From UKL13-3 sp044353855 (GTDB taxonomy: Bacteria; Bacteroidota; Bacteroidia; UKL13-3): a stretch of DNA of 64,000 nt. The notes under the pieces are model-generated. The model ran no database searches, was not told where the DNA came from, and worked only from the letters and a program-made list of their open reading frames with translations. The position numbers and the translations under genes are program-made. The stretch covers positions 1 to 64,000 of the forward strand of contig JBILBF010000002.1 of the NCBI GenBank assembly GCA_044353855.1, given 5' to 3'. Shown piece after piece: positions 1 through 7,624 of the stretch (within the stretch, counting starts at the first letter, position 1; each line of letters opens with the position of its first letter).

Positions 1-2
1 CA

Positions 3-1076
3 GCAGTATTGGGTACCTATGTATTAACGTATAGCATAACAGATCAGTTTGGATTTGTGAGTAGCCAAAACCGCTGGGTAAAAGTTACAGATACAACTAA
101 GCCAACCATTTTAACCCAAGAAGGTACCAGCACTATAACCCATCAAGTGGGCACGCCATACTTAGACCCAGTGGTTGTAAGCGATAATTATTGGAAGAAC
201 TTAACTGCCACCCGCACGGGCATCATCAACCCAAGTATACCGGGTAGCTATAACTTATTGTATAATGCAGTGGATGGCTCGGGTAATCAAGCAATACAAT
301 ATGCAGTAATAGTAACGGTAAAAGATTTAATACCACCAACGGTAATCCTTAAAGGAGATAACCCAATGGTAGTAGATGTATTTACTACGTTTGTAGATCC
401 AGGAGTAACCGCAACCGATAATTACTATCCATTTGTATTCCCAGTGGTAACAGGAATTCCAGCAATGAATGCACTGGGTAACTTCACCGTAACCTATACT
501 GTAACAGATGGATCAGGCAATACCACAATCGTAACCAGAACAGTGTCGGTAGTGGATACCAAAGCTCCAGAAATAGAATTATTAGGAGCCAATCCATATG
601 TAGTAGCAAGGTTTGCAACCTATGTAGATCCAGGTGTTAAATTGAAAGATAATTATTATTCGGATGCAACATTAAGAGCTAATTTAACAACTGATTTGAG
701 TGGAATAAACATGACAAGACCAGGATTGTATTATGTAAAATATAATGTAGCTGACCCATCAGGAAATAAGGCAGCAGAAACAAGCAGACTTATTAGAGTT
801 GTTGAAAGTATAAGTGGACTTAACGAATTACAGGCTAGAAGTAATATAGCTATTTATCCAAACCCTAATAATGGATTATTTAACATTACGAAAAAAAACA
901 ATACCCATATCAAACAAGTAAAAGTGATGGATGTATTGGGCAAGGTAATCTTAAACAATATTTACAATGCAACAGATGTGGCAATTGATTTAACCACTAT
1001 GAACAAAGGTTTATACTTAGTAATGATTGAAGATGAAAATGGAATAACCACCACCAATAAAGTGGTTGTAGAATAA
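3..1076 (+). CDS. Secreted Ig-like (DUF5011) repeat protein with T9SS sorting domain, 5' partial
   Basis: The reading frame is open at the left edge, so only the C-terminal part of the gene is present; the first in-frame TTG is not a convincing start. The visible protein holds about three DUF5011/HYR-type immunoglobulin-like repeats of roughly 80 residues. Each has the pattern of a proline-rich entry (for example TKAPEIELLG), a VDPG turn and a DxSGN motif before the last strand. The last 80 residues form a T9SS type-A sorting domain, with YPNPNNG near its start, a VLGK turn and a GLYLVMI strand. By family knowledge the protein is exported by Sec, crosses the outer membrane by T9SS and is anchored or released. 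A strong hairpin follows the stop. The binding partner or enzymatic role lies in the missing N-terminal part and cannot be stated. Confidence 0.85.
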   Translation, partial: AVLGTYVLTYSITDQFGFVSSQNRWVKVTDTTKPTILTQEGTSTITHQVGTPYLDPVVVSDNYWKNLTATRTGIINPSIPGSYNLLYNAVDGSGNQAIQYAVIVTVKDLIPPTVILKGDNPMVVDVFTTFVDPGVTATDNYYPFVFPVVTGIPAMNALGNFTVTYTVTDGSGNTTIVTRTVSVVDTKAPEIELLGANPYVVARFATYVDPGVKLKDNYYSDATLRANLTTDLSGINMTRPGLYYVKYNVADPSGNKAAETSRLIRVVESISGLNELQARSNIAIYPNPNNGLFNITKKNNTHIKQVKVMDVLGKVILNNIYNATDVAIDLTTMNKGLYLVMIEDENGITTTNKVVVE

Positions 1077-1094
1077 GATAAGATACAAACACAT

Positions 1095-1134
1095 AAAAAG
1101 CCCTGTTCCGAATCATTTCGGAACAGGGCTTTTT
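1095..1134. terminator. Bidirectional intrinsic terminator
   Basis: An 18-bp perfect stem (1095-1112 with 1117-1134) closes on a TCAT loop. A-tracts on the left and T-tracts on the right give a U-run in both directions. It sits between two convergent genes and ends one base before the stop codon of the leftward ubiA-like gene, so it can end both transcripts. Confidence 0.9.
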
Positions 1135-1135
1135 G

Positions 1136-2020
1136 TTATAACCTAGCCCATACCATGCTAAACATACCCAAAATCATAATACATTTCAATAATAAACTTA
1201 TCCGGCTAAAGTTTGAAGCTGTATCTGCTTTCTTAATCAAATAAAACAGTAAAAGGAGAGGCGAAAAAACGCCAAGAAGCATATATACAATATACCATTG
1301 TTGAGATATCGAATACATAAAATGTGTAGTGAATGCAAATAGCGTTGAAAAAATGATTAAGAAGAGAGTGAAAAATAAGCTAATGTATAATACGATAGAT
1401 TTAGTTTTCCGCACCCCCAATACAATTGGAATAGTTTTACAATTAAAACGTTTATCGCCTCTCATATCCTCGGTATCTTTAATAATTTCTCTAATTAACG
1501 TTAGTGAAAAGGCAAAGAAACTATAGCCTAAAATTAAATCAAGGCTTAAACTTATATCATAAACATAATTGATAATAATTACAAATGCACTCAAAACAGA
1601 AACTAAAAGATTACCAATTAATATTTTTTGTTTTAAGGAAACAGAATAAATCCAAAGTAAAATAGCAGCTATTAAAATCGATAAAAAAACTTTGGTGCCA
1701 ATATATAATCCTAATCCTAAAGCAATACTATTTAGCATTAGATGCAAAAACATAGCCCATCGCCTAGAAATTAAATGCCCAACAACAACTTTTGAGGGTT
1801 TATTAATTAAGTCTAATTTTACATCTAAATAATCATTAATAATATAACCACCAGCTGCAGTCATAATTGTAGCTATACATAAAAAAATGAACCGAGTTTC
1901 TAGTAAATTTTCAAGTGTAATATGTTGCGATAAAAAGTAATAAGAGAATACTTGCGTAACAAGCATAATTATTAAATTGTTAAATCTAATTAATCGGAAA
2001 AATGCAAAGAGTATATTCAT
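1136..2020 (-). CDS. UbiA-family prenyltransferase
   Basis: This is a 294-residue multi-pass membrane protein of the UbiA superfamily, which transfers a polyprenyl chain from its diphosphate to an aromatic or glycerol-phosphate acceptor. The first aspartate-rich motif NDYLDVKLD lies near residue 62 and the second, DTEDMRGDK, near residue 182; both bind Mg-diphosphate. The rest is seven to nine hydrophobic helices. Bacteroidota homologues are often labelled geranylgeranylglycerol-phosphate geranylgeranyltransferase, but the acceptor cannot be read from sequence. It is the last gene of a leftward operon behind dnaX and the DUF502 gene (19-base gap) and ends at the bidirectional terminator. The ATG start is clear. 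Confidence 0.85.
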   Translation of the reverse strand: MNILFAFFRLIRFNNLIIMLVTQVFSYYFLSQHITLENLLETRFIFLCIATIMTAAGGYIINDYLDVKLDLINKPSKVVVGHLISRRWAMFLHLMLNSIALGLGLYIGTKVFLSILIAAILLWIYSVSLKQKILIGNLLVSVLSAFVIIINYVYDISLSLDLILGYSFFAFSLTLIREIIKDTEDMRGDKRFNCKTIPIVLGVRKTKSIVLYISLFFTLFLIIFSTLFAFTTHFMYSISQQWYIVYMLLGVFSPLLLLFYLIKKADTASNFSRISLLLKCIMILGMFSMVWARL

Positions 2021-2039
2021 TCCTTTTGCCTATGTCGTA

Positions 2040-2624
2040 TTAGTCAATATTCGTTACACCGCCTGAAACAATAAACTTCATTACTTCTGTTGAGTTACCA
2101 TTAAAGGGTTTGATTTTGCTTTTTTCAACAAAAAAAATATTCCCGGAAAAAGCATAAGAATGGGGGCAATAAACAGCAGCTAATCCAGGGAGTTTTATGC
2201 CTGCTAAATCTTCTTGAGTAATAAATCCAGGCTTAAAAACACCATCAGCAAGTTGAACCAAAACAGGATTGGTAAACTTTTTTTTATCACCTACAAAAGC
2301 TTCCATAAAATCTTTAACAGAAGTATAAATGATTTTGACAAATGGAACACGAGACAAAACATCATCAATAAAAGAAATTAGGGGTTTGGTGAAAATTCGT
2401 GAGCCAATCCAACCTAAAATAATGATAGATACGATTACGATTAAAAATCCTACTGCAGGAACTCCCACATCTATAAACTGATCAAGTGTTAATACGACAG
2501 ATTTAACAATACTGTAGGTTACAGCAAAGGGTAAAACAACTAATAATCCCTTTAAAAAATAATTGACGAGTTTGGCCAAGCGTTGTTTTAGGCTAAGTTT
2601 AATATGTTCTTTAGTTAGGGCCAT
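2040..2624 (-). CDS. DUF502 family membrane protein
   Basis: The 194-residue protein matches the DUF502 pattern: a short basic N terminus, two hydrophobic helices (about residues 22-45 and 57-75), then a soluble domain with the family hallmarks RVPFVKxIY near residue 92 and a YCPHS-type segment near residue 152. Its biochemical role is not established. It starts two bases downstream of the dnaX stop, so the two genes are almost certainly co-transcribed and probably translationally coupled. The coding strand carries an A8 run (DKKKF), shorter than the one in dnaX. Confidence 0.8.
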   Translation of the reverse strand: MALTKEHIKLSLKQRLAKLVNYFLKGLLVVLPFAVTYSIVKSVVLTLDQFIDVGVPAVGFLIVIVSIIILGWIGSRIFTKPLISFIDDVLSRVPFVKIIYTSVKDFMEAFVGDKKKFTNPVLVQLADGVFKPGFITQEDLAGIKLPGLAAVYCPHSYAFSGNIFFVEKSKIKPFNGNSTEVMKFIVSGGVTNID

Positions 2625-2626
2625 TT

Positions 2627-4402
2627 TTATTCTAATTCAAGTCCAAATGTTTGTCTTAAAGCAAGTAATTCAGGATTTTTTTCCGACATTAACTTAAACT
2701 TATCTTCGGCTGTAAATGCTTTAAAAGGAGTAATGGTTGAGTTTACGGTGAAAGTTAAATCTAGGGCTCTATTGTTAAGATTGCTTCTCAAAAATTGGGT
2801 GATATTGATTCTGTCTTCATCAATCATTTCTTTTTCATGTTGACTACTAAGAATAAGTTCAATAGTTGAATTAGCAATTAATTTTATAGCTACTACTTTA
2901 TAAATACTAACCAGGCTTTTTTTTCCTGATTCAACTAATTTTTCAATGTATAAATTCCAAACATGTTTTAATTGTTCTTCTGAAAATTCACTATCCAAAA
3001 CTGTGGTTTCAATTACAACTTCAATTATTGCTTCAGTGTTTTCTATAGGTGAAGTTGGTGATGTAACTTGTTGGCGAAGCTTTTCTAATTTTGTCATTCC
3101 ACTTGAGCTACCAATTGGTTTTAAAAATGTAGACTTAACAGTTTCATCAATAACTTTAGCAACAACAATTGGTTCTAAAGTTGTTGCTTCAACAATAATT
3201 TGAGGTTTAACTTCAATGGGTGTAATCGTTTGATTTTGGTTTATAGGTAAATGATTAGCTAAACTAATTTTTTTTTTAGTATCAGCCTCTCCCAATTTCA
3301 AATCAATCACAGATTGTATATGGCTTAGTTTCATTAAAGTTAACTCAACATGCAATCGATTATTTTTACTCGATTTGTATTCTAGTTCACATTTATTCAA
3401 TAAATTAAGTCCATTTAGCAATAATGAGGTAGAGCATTGTTGTGATTGTTGCATAAATCGGATAGAGATACTTTGAGCAACTTCTAACAACTTTAACGTA
3501 TTTGGATGTTTGCACATTATCACATTGCGAAGATGATCACTGAAACCACTCAAAAAATGTTGAGGATCAAAGCCCTTAGCCAATATATCATCAAAAAGCA
3601 GAAGCAGCGAAGGTAAATCTTTGGCTAACATCATATCTACCGCTCTAAAATAATAGTCATAATCAAGTATGTTTAAATTGTCAATTACGTTTTTGTATGT
3701 AATTGATTTACCTGAAAAACTAACGATTCTATCAAAAATTGAAAGTGCATCTCTCATGGCTCCATCTGCTTTTTGAGCAATAACATGTAAAGCCTCTTCT
3801 TCGGCAACTATGCCTTCGTTTACAATTATTTTTTTGAGTTGACTTACCGCACTCTCTATACTAATACGATGAAAATCAAAAACCTGACAACGAGATAAAA
3901 TAGTGGGTAAAATCTTATGCCGTTCGGTTGTAGCTAATATAAATTTGGCATAAGGAGGTGGTTCCTCCAATGTCTTTAAAAAAGCATTAAAAGCTGCTGT
4001 AGAGAGCATATGAACCTCATCAATAATATATATTTTATATTTGGCTCCTTGAGGTGCATAACGAACTTGTTCTACCAATCCTCTAATATCATCAACCGAA
4101 TTATTGGATGCAGCATCTAACTCATAAATATTAAAAGATGCATTTTGACTAAAAGCTTTACAAGAATCACACTCATTACAGGCTTCAAATTCGGGTGTAA
4201 TATTCAGGCAATTAATGGTTTTGGCTAAAATACGCGCACAAGTTGTTTTGCCAACCCCTCGGGGACCACAGAATAAAAATGCATGCGCAAGCTGATTGTT
4301 TTTGAGTGCATTTTTTAACGTATTGGTTATATGCTCCTGACCAATAACACTCTCAAATGTTGAAGGTCTGTATTTTCGAGCCGATACCACAAAATTTTCC
4401 AT
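2627..4402 (-). CDS. dnaX: DNA polymerase III subunit gamma/tau
   Basis: This is the clamp-loader ATPase that, with delta and delta', opens the beta sliding clamp in the replisome. Walker A is GPRGVGKTT (residues 46-54). The zinc site is formed by C65, C75, C78 and C81. Walker B is IIDEVH (126-131), and the sensor-1/SRC arginine-finger region is near 158-172. The collar domain runs to about residue 370. The rest, to 591, is a tau-like tail with low-complexity linker and a folded C-terminal region near 460-570. An A10 run at codons 376-379 falls exactly at the end of the collar domain and may allow a shorter gamma-like product (listed separately). The ATG start is clear, and the gene heads an operon with the DUF502 and ubiA-like genes. 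Confidence 0.97.
   Translation of the reverse strand: MENFVVSARKYRPSTFESVIGQEHITNTLKNALKNNQLAHAFLFCGPRGVGKTTCARILAKTINCLNITPEFEACNECDSCKAFSQNASFNIYELDAASNNSVDDIRGLVEQVRYAPQGAKYKIYIIDEVHMLSTAAFNAFLKTLEEPPPYAKFILATTERHKILPTILSRCQVFDFHRISIESAVSQLKKIIVNEGIVAEEEALHVIAQKADGAMRDALSIFDRIVSFSGKSITYKNVIDNLNILDYDYYFRAVDMMLAKDLPSLLLLFDDILAKGFDPQHFLSGFSDHLRNVIMCKHPNTLKLLEVAQSISIRFMQQSQQCSTSLLLNGLNLLNKCELEYKSSKNNRLHVELTLMKLSHIQSVIDLKLGEADTKKKISLANHLPINQNQTITPIEVKPQIIVEATTLEPIVVAKVIDETVKSTFLKPIGSSSGMTKLEKLRQQVTSPTSPIENTEAIIEVVIETTVLDSEFSEEQLKHVWNLYIEKLVESGKKSLVSIYKVVAIKLIANSTIELILSSQHEKEMIDEDRINITQFLRSNLNNRALDLTFTVNSTITPFKAFTAEDKFKLMSEKNPELLALRQTFGLELE
3268..3277 (-). promoter_or_regulatory. A10 slippage site inside dnaX
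   Basis: On the coding strand ten consecutive A residues encode K376-K378 and the first base of I379. One extra A (or a -1 ribosomal shift) gives AAT TAG, ending the protein at residue 379. One fewer A (or a +1 shift) gives TTA GTT TAG, ending it at residue 380. Either way a product with ATPase and collar domains but no tau tail results. Slippage-produced gamma subunits are established for Escherichia coli (A-AAA-AAG ribosomal shift) and Thermus thermophilus (transcriptional slippage on an A run). Use here is inferred. Confidence 0.6.
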
Positions 4403-4477
4403 GCAGCTAAATTACAAATTATACTTTTAAAGATAATTGAAATACTAATTTGTGGGAAACTATTACTTCTCAGTTTT

Positions 4478-4836
4478 TCACGCAATTAGCGGTTTGTTCA
4501 TTGTCGTATAAAAAAATAATCCCCCAATTGAGTATGCAACACCATCCCAAATATCTGTTGTAAATGATGTATTTACGATTGGGAAAACGAGTTCAAATAC
4601 AATAGATAAATAAACAACTAAAAATATTAAAAAATACTCTTTAAATACAAAGAGTGTGTAATGTGAAATTGTATTTCGTTGAATAAACAATGCAAAGCCC
4701 ATTACCATTGGCACACACACAAACAATCATCAAAATAGGAGCTCAAAAAGGAAGGTAAAGCAAAAAAGGAATCCAGTATATGATAAACGAACCAGCTACT
4801 TAAATTTATCCAAAAACTAACATGAATTGTTTTCAA
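4478..4836 (-). pseudogene. Small three- or four-helix membrane protein gene, frameshifted at a TG run
   Basis: Two adjacent frames read as one protein of about 118 residues. The first frame starts at a TTG (4836) and reads MKTIHVSFWINL..., continues through SSYFDDCLCV, then goes out of frame and stops at 4702. The second frame picks up at PMVMGFALF and runs to the stop at 4478, ending with an SIGGLFFY helix. Removing two bases from the (TG)5 run at 4712-4721 joins them exactly. From memory the whole resembles the small Bacteroidota proteins labelled magnesium citrate secondary transporter; that label is weak functional evidence. The TTG overlaps the stop of the upstream gene as TTGA. It is either a true frameshift, a repeat-length variant or a sequencing error. 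Confidence 0.7.
4712..4721. repeat. (CA)5 dinucleotide run at a frameshift
   Basis: Five CA units on the plus strand (TG on the coding strand) lie exactly where the two frames of the small membrane protein gene meet. Four or seven units would restore one frame; five do not. Confidence 0.85.
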
Positions 4837-5141
4837 CTAGGTAAAAAAAATAAGATAAGTGTAGCCAAAAGAACTATTATAGCGAGTATTAATTGCCCTC
4901 CTTGAATTATTTTTTCCAATAGCCAAATAAATGGATTGGTTGACGCTTTTTTGAAAGAAACATATTTCATAAAAACAGAAAAATTATCCCATTTTTTTGA
5001 CAGCTCTAACCGTTCTGATCTATATTTTAAGTCTAAAATTTCAACACATATACTGCAAAAAGCTTTTTTACCATCCGTCCAATATTCACAGTGCTCGCAT
5101 TTTTGAATAGATTTTGTTATAAAAGGATCTTTTTTGATCAA
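4833..5141 (-). CDS. Small zinc-ribbon-like membrane protein
   Basis: I do not recognise this 102-residue protein. Near the N terminus two CxxC pairs (CEHC at about residue 15 and CSIC at about residue 29) are 10 residues apart and suggest a zinc ribbon. A basic middle section follows, and then a single C-terminal hydrophobic helix (about residues 80-100). It starts with TTG, which overlaps the stop of the SRPBCC gene as TTGA; no ATG is available before residue 57, so the TTG start is well supported. Its own stop overlaps the TTG of the next gene in the same way. The three genes therefore form a tightly coupled operon. Confidence 0.7.
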   Translation of the reverse strand: MIKKDPFITKSIQKCEHCEYWTDGKKAFCSICVEILDLKYRSERLELSKKWDNFSVFMKYVSFKKASTNPFIWLLEKIIQGGQLILAIIVLLATLILFFLPS

Positions 5142-5590
5142 GGGAAAATAATTTTCAACTGTTGCTCTCTGTATTCAAATATTTGTTTCACTTTTTTTGC
5201 TACAAATAATGCATTTACAATAGGTTCAAATATCCATCCTGGAGATAAAAATTCAATTCTATCTGTCATTTCGGTCACGCCATTTATTTCTTTAAAACTG
5301 TGGGTATGATGCCACCTAACATAGGGCCCTTTTAGTTGTTGGTCAACAAACTGATGGGGAGGGTTCCATTCGCAAATTTCTGTTTTCCAATTAAAAGGAA
5401 TGCCATTCAATTTTATGCGGTAATCTATAATCGTTCCTGCAGCCATTTTGATGGGTAAAGGCGTATTAATGCGAAAATGGACTTCGGGAGGCGTGAGAAG
5501 GTTTAAATTTTCTGCTTTGCTAAAAAAATCAAATACTTCGCTCAAGGGGCGATTGATAATGGTTGTGGTTTCTAGAATATGTGGTTTCAT
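5138..5590 (-). CDS. SRPBCC-family ligand-binding protein
   Basis: The 150-residue protein fits the START/Bet v1-like SRPBCC fold. It opens with a strand and INRPLSEVFDFFS, the usual first helix with a PxxxVFxF pattern, followed by NLNLLTPP. The middle has the WKTEICEW and FVDQQLKGPY strands, and a long C-terminal helix follows FLSPGW. Such proteins bind small hydrophobic ligands; the ligand here is unknown. It is the first gene of a leftward three-gene operon and has an ATG start. No catalytic residues are recognisable. Confidence 0.8.
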   Translation of the reverse strand: MKPHILETTTIINRPLSEVFDFFSKAENLNLLTPPEVHFRINTPLPIKMAAGTIIDYRIKLNGIPFNWKTEICEWNPPHQFVDQQLKGPYVRWHHTHSFKEINGVTEMTDRIEFLSPGWIFEPIVNALFVAKKVKQIFEYREQQLKIIFP

Positions 5591-5815
5591 TACTATACAT
5601 ACATTTCTAACGCTGATTAGTTTTTTTAATGTTCAGATTTAGTAAATAGGAGTAGGCTACTGACAAAATAACCAACAATCAACCGCTAAACAATTGTGTA
5701 TCCTTATTTTACAATAGTTTACATGGTTTATAATTGTTACTATTAAGTTGTTTAAATTAATATTAATCAATTAGTTATGAATTATTAATTTAAGTAAAGG
5801 TTTACTAATAGAATT

Positions 5816-5866
5816 AACAATTGTTTATAGCACTCTTAATAATTGTTATTGTTTGAAACAATTGTT
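5816..5866. promoter_or_regulatory. Candidate operator array upstream of the XRE regulator
   Basis: The 330-base gap between the SRPBCC gene and the regulator is very AT-rich and contains repeated AACAATTGTT-type palindromes. Perfect copies lie at 5816-5825 and 5857-5866, with a near copy AATAATTGTT at 5838-5847, so starts are 22 and 19 bases apart, about two helical turns. The last copy overlaps a second palindrome, TTGTTTGAAACAA (5849-5861). Related half-sites occur at 5688-5700 and 5731-5740. The placement suggests autoregulation by the downstream regulator; this is inference. I see nothing else in the gap. Confidence 0.5.
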
Positions 5867-5921
5867 AACTTGCCGCTTTACAATTGGAACCCATATATTA
5901 TTCAACTTATTAATTATCAAT

Positions 5922-6374
5922 ATGATAGATGAACTTAACAAACGTGTAATTGAAGTGATGGTTCGCTCAGACTTTAGTAAATCAACCTTTGCAAGTGTAT
6001 TGGATGTTTCTTTACCGTTAATAACCCATATTACGAGTGGTAGAAACAAGCCAGGATTGGATATTATCCAAAAGCTATTGACTCATTTTAAGGATATTAA
6101 CCCTGATTGGTTGTTATTGGGCATTGGAGAAATGTATCGAGTACAGCCCAAACAAAAGGACTTTAGCACTTTAATAGCCAAACTTAATACCATTACAGAA
6201 GAGATAGGTGTAATAAAAAAATCTCAACAATCAGTTATTCAATACCATAAGATATTGCTAGATGAAGTTAAACACTTAGCTGAAATGGATAATTTAATAG
6301 AACAGGATGGTAATAAACTAGATGTATTGCTCCAAAAGATTGATGCAATTAAAACTGAGTTACTATCTAATTAA
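5922..6374 (+). CDS. XRE-like helix-turn-helix transcriptional regulator
   Basis: With the ATG at 5922 the protein has 150 residues. Residues 1-65 form a lambda-repressor-like helix-turn-helix: FSKSTFASVLDVS is the first helix pair, then a recognition-helix region with HITSGRNKPG, then a closing NPDWLLLGIGEMY. This is a signature seen in many Bacteroidota XRE proteins. The remaining C-terminal half is charged and predicted helical or coiled, so dimerisation is likely and no protease domain is visible. An in-frame TTG at 5853 would add 23 residues that do not look like this family and would cover the operator-like palindromes, so the ATG is preferred. Its target genes are unknown. Confidence 0.8.
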   Translation: MIDELNKRVIEVMVRSDFSKSTFASVLDVSLPLITHITSGRNKPGLDIIQKLLTHFKDINPDWLLLGIGEMYRVQPKQKDFSTLIAKLNTITEEIGVIKKSQQSVIQYHKILLDEVKHLAEMDNLIEQDGNKLDVLLQKIDAIKTELLSN

Positions 6375-6499
6375 AAGATTTATATATAATATCACTAACA
6401 ATTGATTTTTAATATAATATGATTCAATTTATTTATTATTAGATAATCATTTTAAACAATATGATTGTATTTAAAAATACCAGACGCCATATTGACAGC

Positions 6500-6536
6500 A
6501 ACAAAAAAGCCTTTCAATTATAAATTGAAAGGCTTT
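6500..6536 (-). terminator. Intrinsic terminator of hbd
   Basis: A 14-bp perfect stem (6506-6519 with 6523-6536) has an ATA loop. On the minus strand it is followed by a run of six T residues, so it terminates the leftward hbd transcript. On the plus strand there is no T-tract. Confidence 0.8.
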
Positions 6537-6595
6537 GCATATTGTCAATTTAGTCAATTTAGCCAATTTGACAATCAGCTAACATTAACCGTATT

Positions 6596-7489
6596 TTATT
6601 TAGAGCCAAATTGGGCAGAAACAACTAAATCTTTACTTCCCGCTGTATAAGTATAAAATCCTTCACCTGTTTTTGCGCCCAAATTGCCAGCCATTGCCAT
6701 ATTAACCAACAATGGGCATGGAGCATATTTAGGATTTCCAAAACCGTCATGCAATACATTTAAAATAGCCAAACACACATCCAAACCTATAAAATCTGCT
6801 AATTGCAAAGGCCCCATTGGGTGTGCCATGCCTAATTTCATCACGGTATCAATAGATTCAACAGTTCCAACCCCTTCATGTAAAGTCCAAATGGCTTCAT
6901 TAATCATGGGCATTAAAATACGATTAGCTATAAAACCCGGGTAATCATTAGCTTCGGCAGGTATTTTACCGATAGCTTTGGCTAACATGGTAATTTTTTC
7001 CGAAACTTCTTTTGATGTTTTGTATCCATTGATAACTTCTACCAATTTCATAACAGGTACAGGATTCATAAAATGCATTCCAATTACTTTATCGGCACGT
7101 TTGGTTACCGAACCTATTTTGGTAATTGAAATAGAAGAAGTATTGGAAGCTAAAATACAATGTGCTGGAGTTATTTCATCCAATTGCTTAAAAATATCGA
7201 GCTTTATTGTTACGTTTTCAGTTGCTGCCTCCACTACTAAATCGGCATTGCTTGCTCCAGTCTTTAAATCTGTAAATGTTGTAATGTTGTTTAGGGTTGC
7301 GGTTTTTTGTTCTTCTGTCAAACTGCCTTTGCTTACTTGTCTATCCAAATTTTTTCCAACGGTTTCAATGGCTTTTTTCAAAGCGCCTTCGTTTACATCT
7401 ACTAACGAAACAGCATAGCCATTTTGCGCAAATACATGAGCTATCCCATTGCCCATTGTTCCTGATCCTATTACGGTAATGTTTTTCAT
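6596..7489 (-). CDS. hbd: 3-hydroxybutyryl-CoA dehydrogenase
   Basis: This 297-residue protein oxidises or reduces the 3-hydroxyacyl-CoA/acetoacetyl-CoA pair with NAD(P) in the cytoplasm, in beta-oxidation-type or butyrate pathways. The Rossmann fold is marked by IGSGTMGNGIAHVFA (residues 7-21), with an acidic residue after the second strand (LVDVNEG). The catalytic-domain signature GMHFMNPVPVMKLVE near residue 141 carries the active-site histidine and the following NP. The C-terminal domain has PGFIANRILMP and HPMGPLQLADFIGLD. Length and motifs are standard for the family. It appears to be monocistronic, with its own terminator. Confidence 0.93.
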   Translation of the reverse strand: MKNITVIGSGTMGNGIAHVFAQNGYAVSLVDVNEGALKKAIETVGKNLDRQVSKGSLTEEQKTATLNNITTFTDLKTGASNADLVVEAATENVTIKLDIFKQLDEITPAHCILASNTSSISITKIGSVTKRADKVIGMHFMNPVPVMKLVEVINGYKTSKEVSEKITMLAKAIGKIPAEANDYPGFIANRILMPMINEAIWTLHEGVGTVESIDTVMKLGMAHPMGPLQLADFIGLDVCLAILNVLHDGFGNPKYAPCPLLVNMAMAGNLGAKTGEGFYTYTAGSKDLVVSAQFGSK

Positions 7490-7624
7490 ATTTTTAGTTA
7501 ACTAATTTAAGTGCGGCAAATCTATAAAAGCCATCCGCTTTGCAAAGCACCTTTTTAACTTGTTGATAAAAAAGAGGAAACCAACAATCTGTTGTATTAT
7601 TGCCAAACGAATGATTTTACTAAG

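Noticed and set aside
6541..6575. ATTGTCAA...TTGACAAT inverted repeat after the hbd terminator
   Set aside because: The arms are only eight bases and the middle is a GTCAATTTA-like simple repeat; it adds nothing to the strong terminator beside it, so it is treated as low-complexity sequence.
6465..6650. Small rightward open frame of 61 codons
   Set aside because: It runs through the hbd terminator and into hbd itself, and has no protein-like composition.
6978..7418. Long open frame (146 codons) on the plus strand
   Set aside because: It is antisense to hbd and mirrors its codon pattern; hbd is clearly the real gene.
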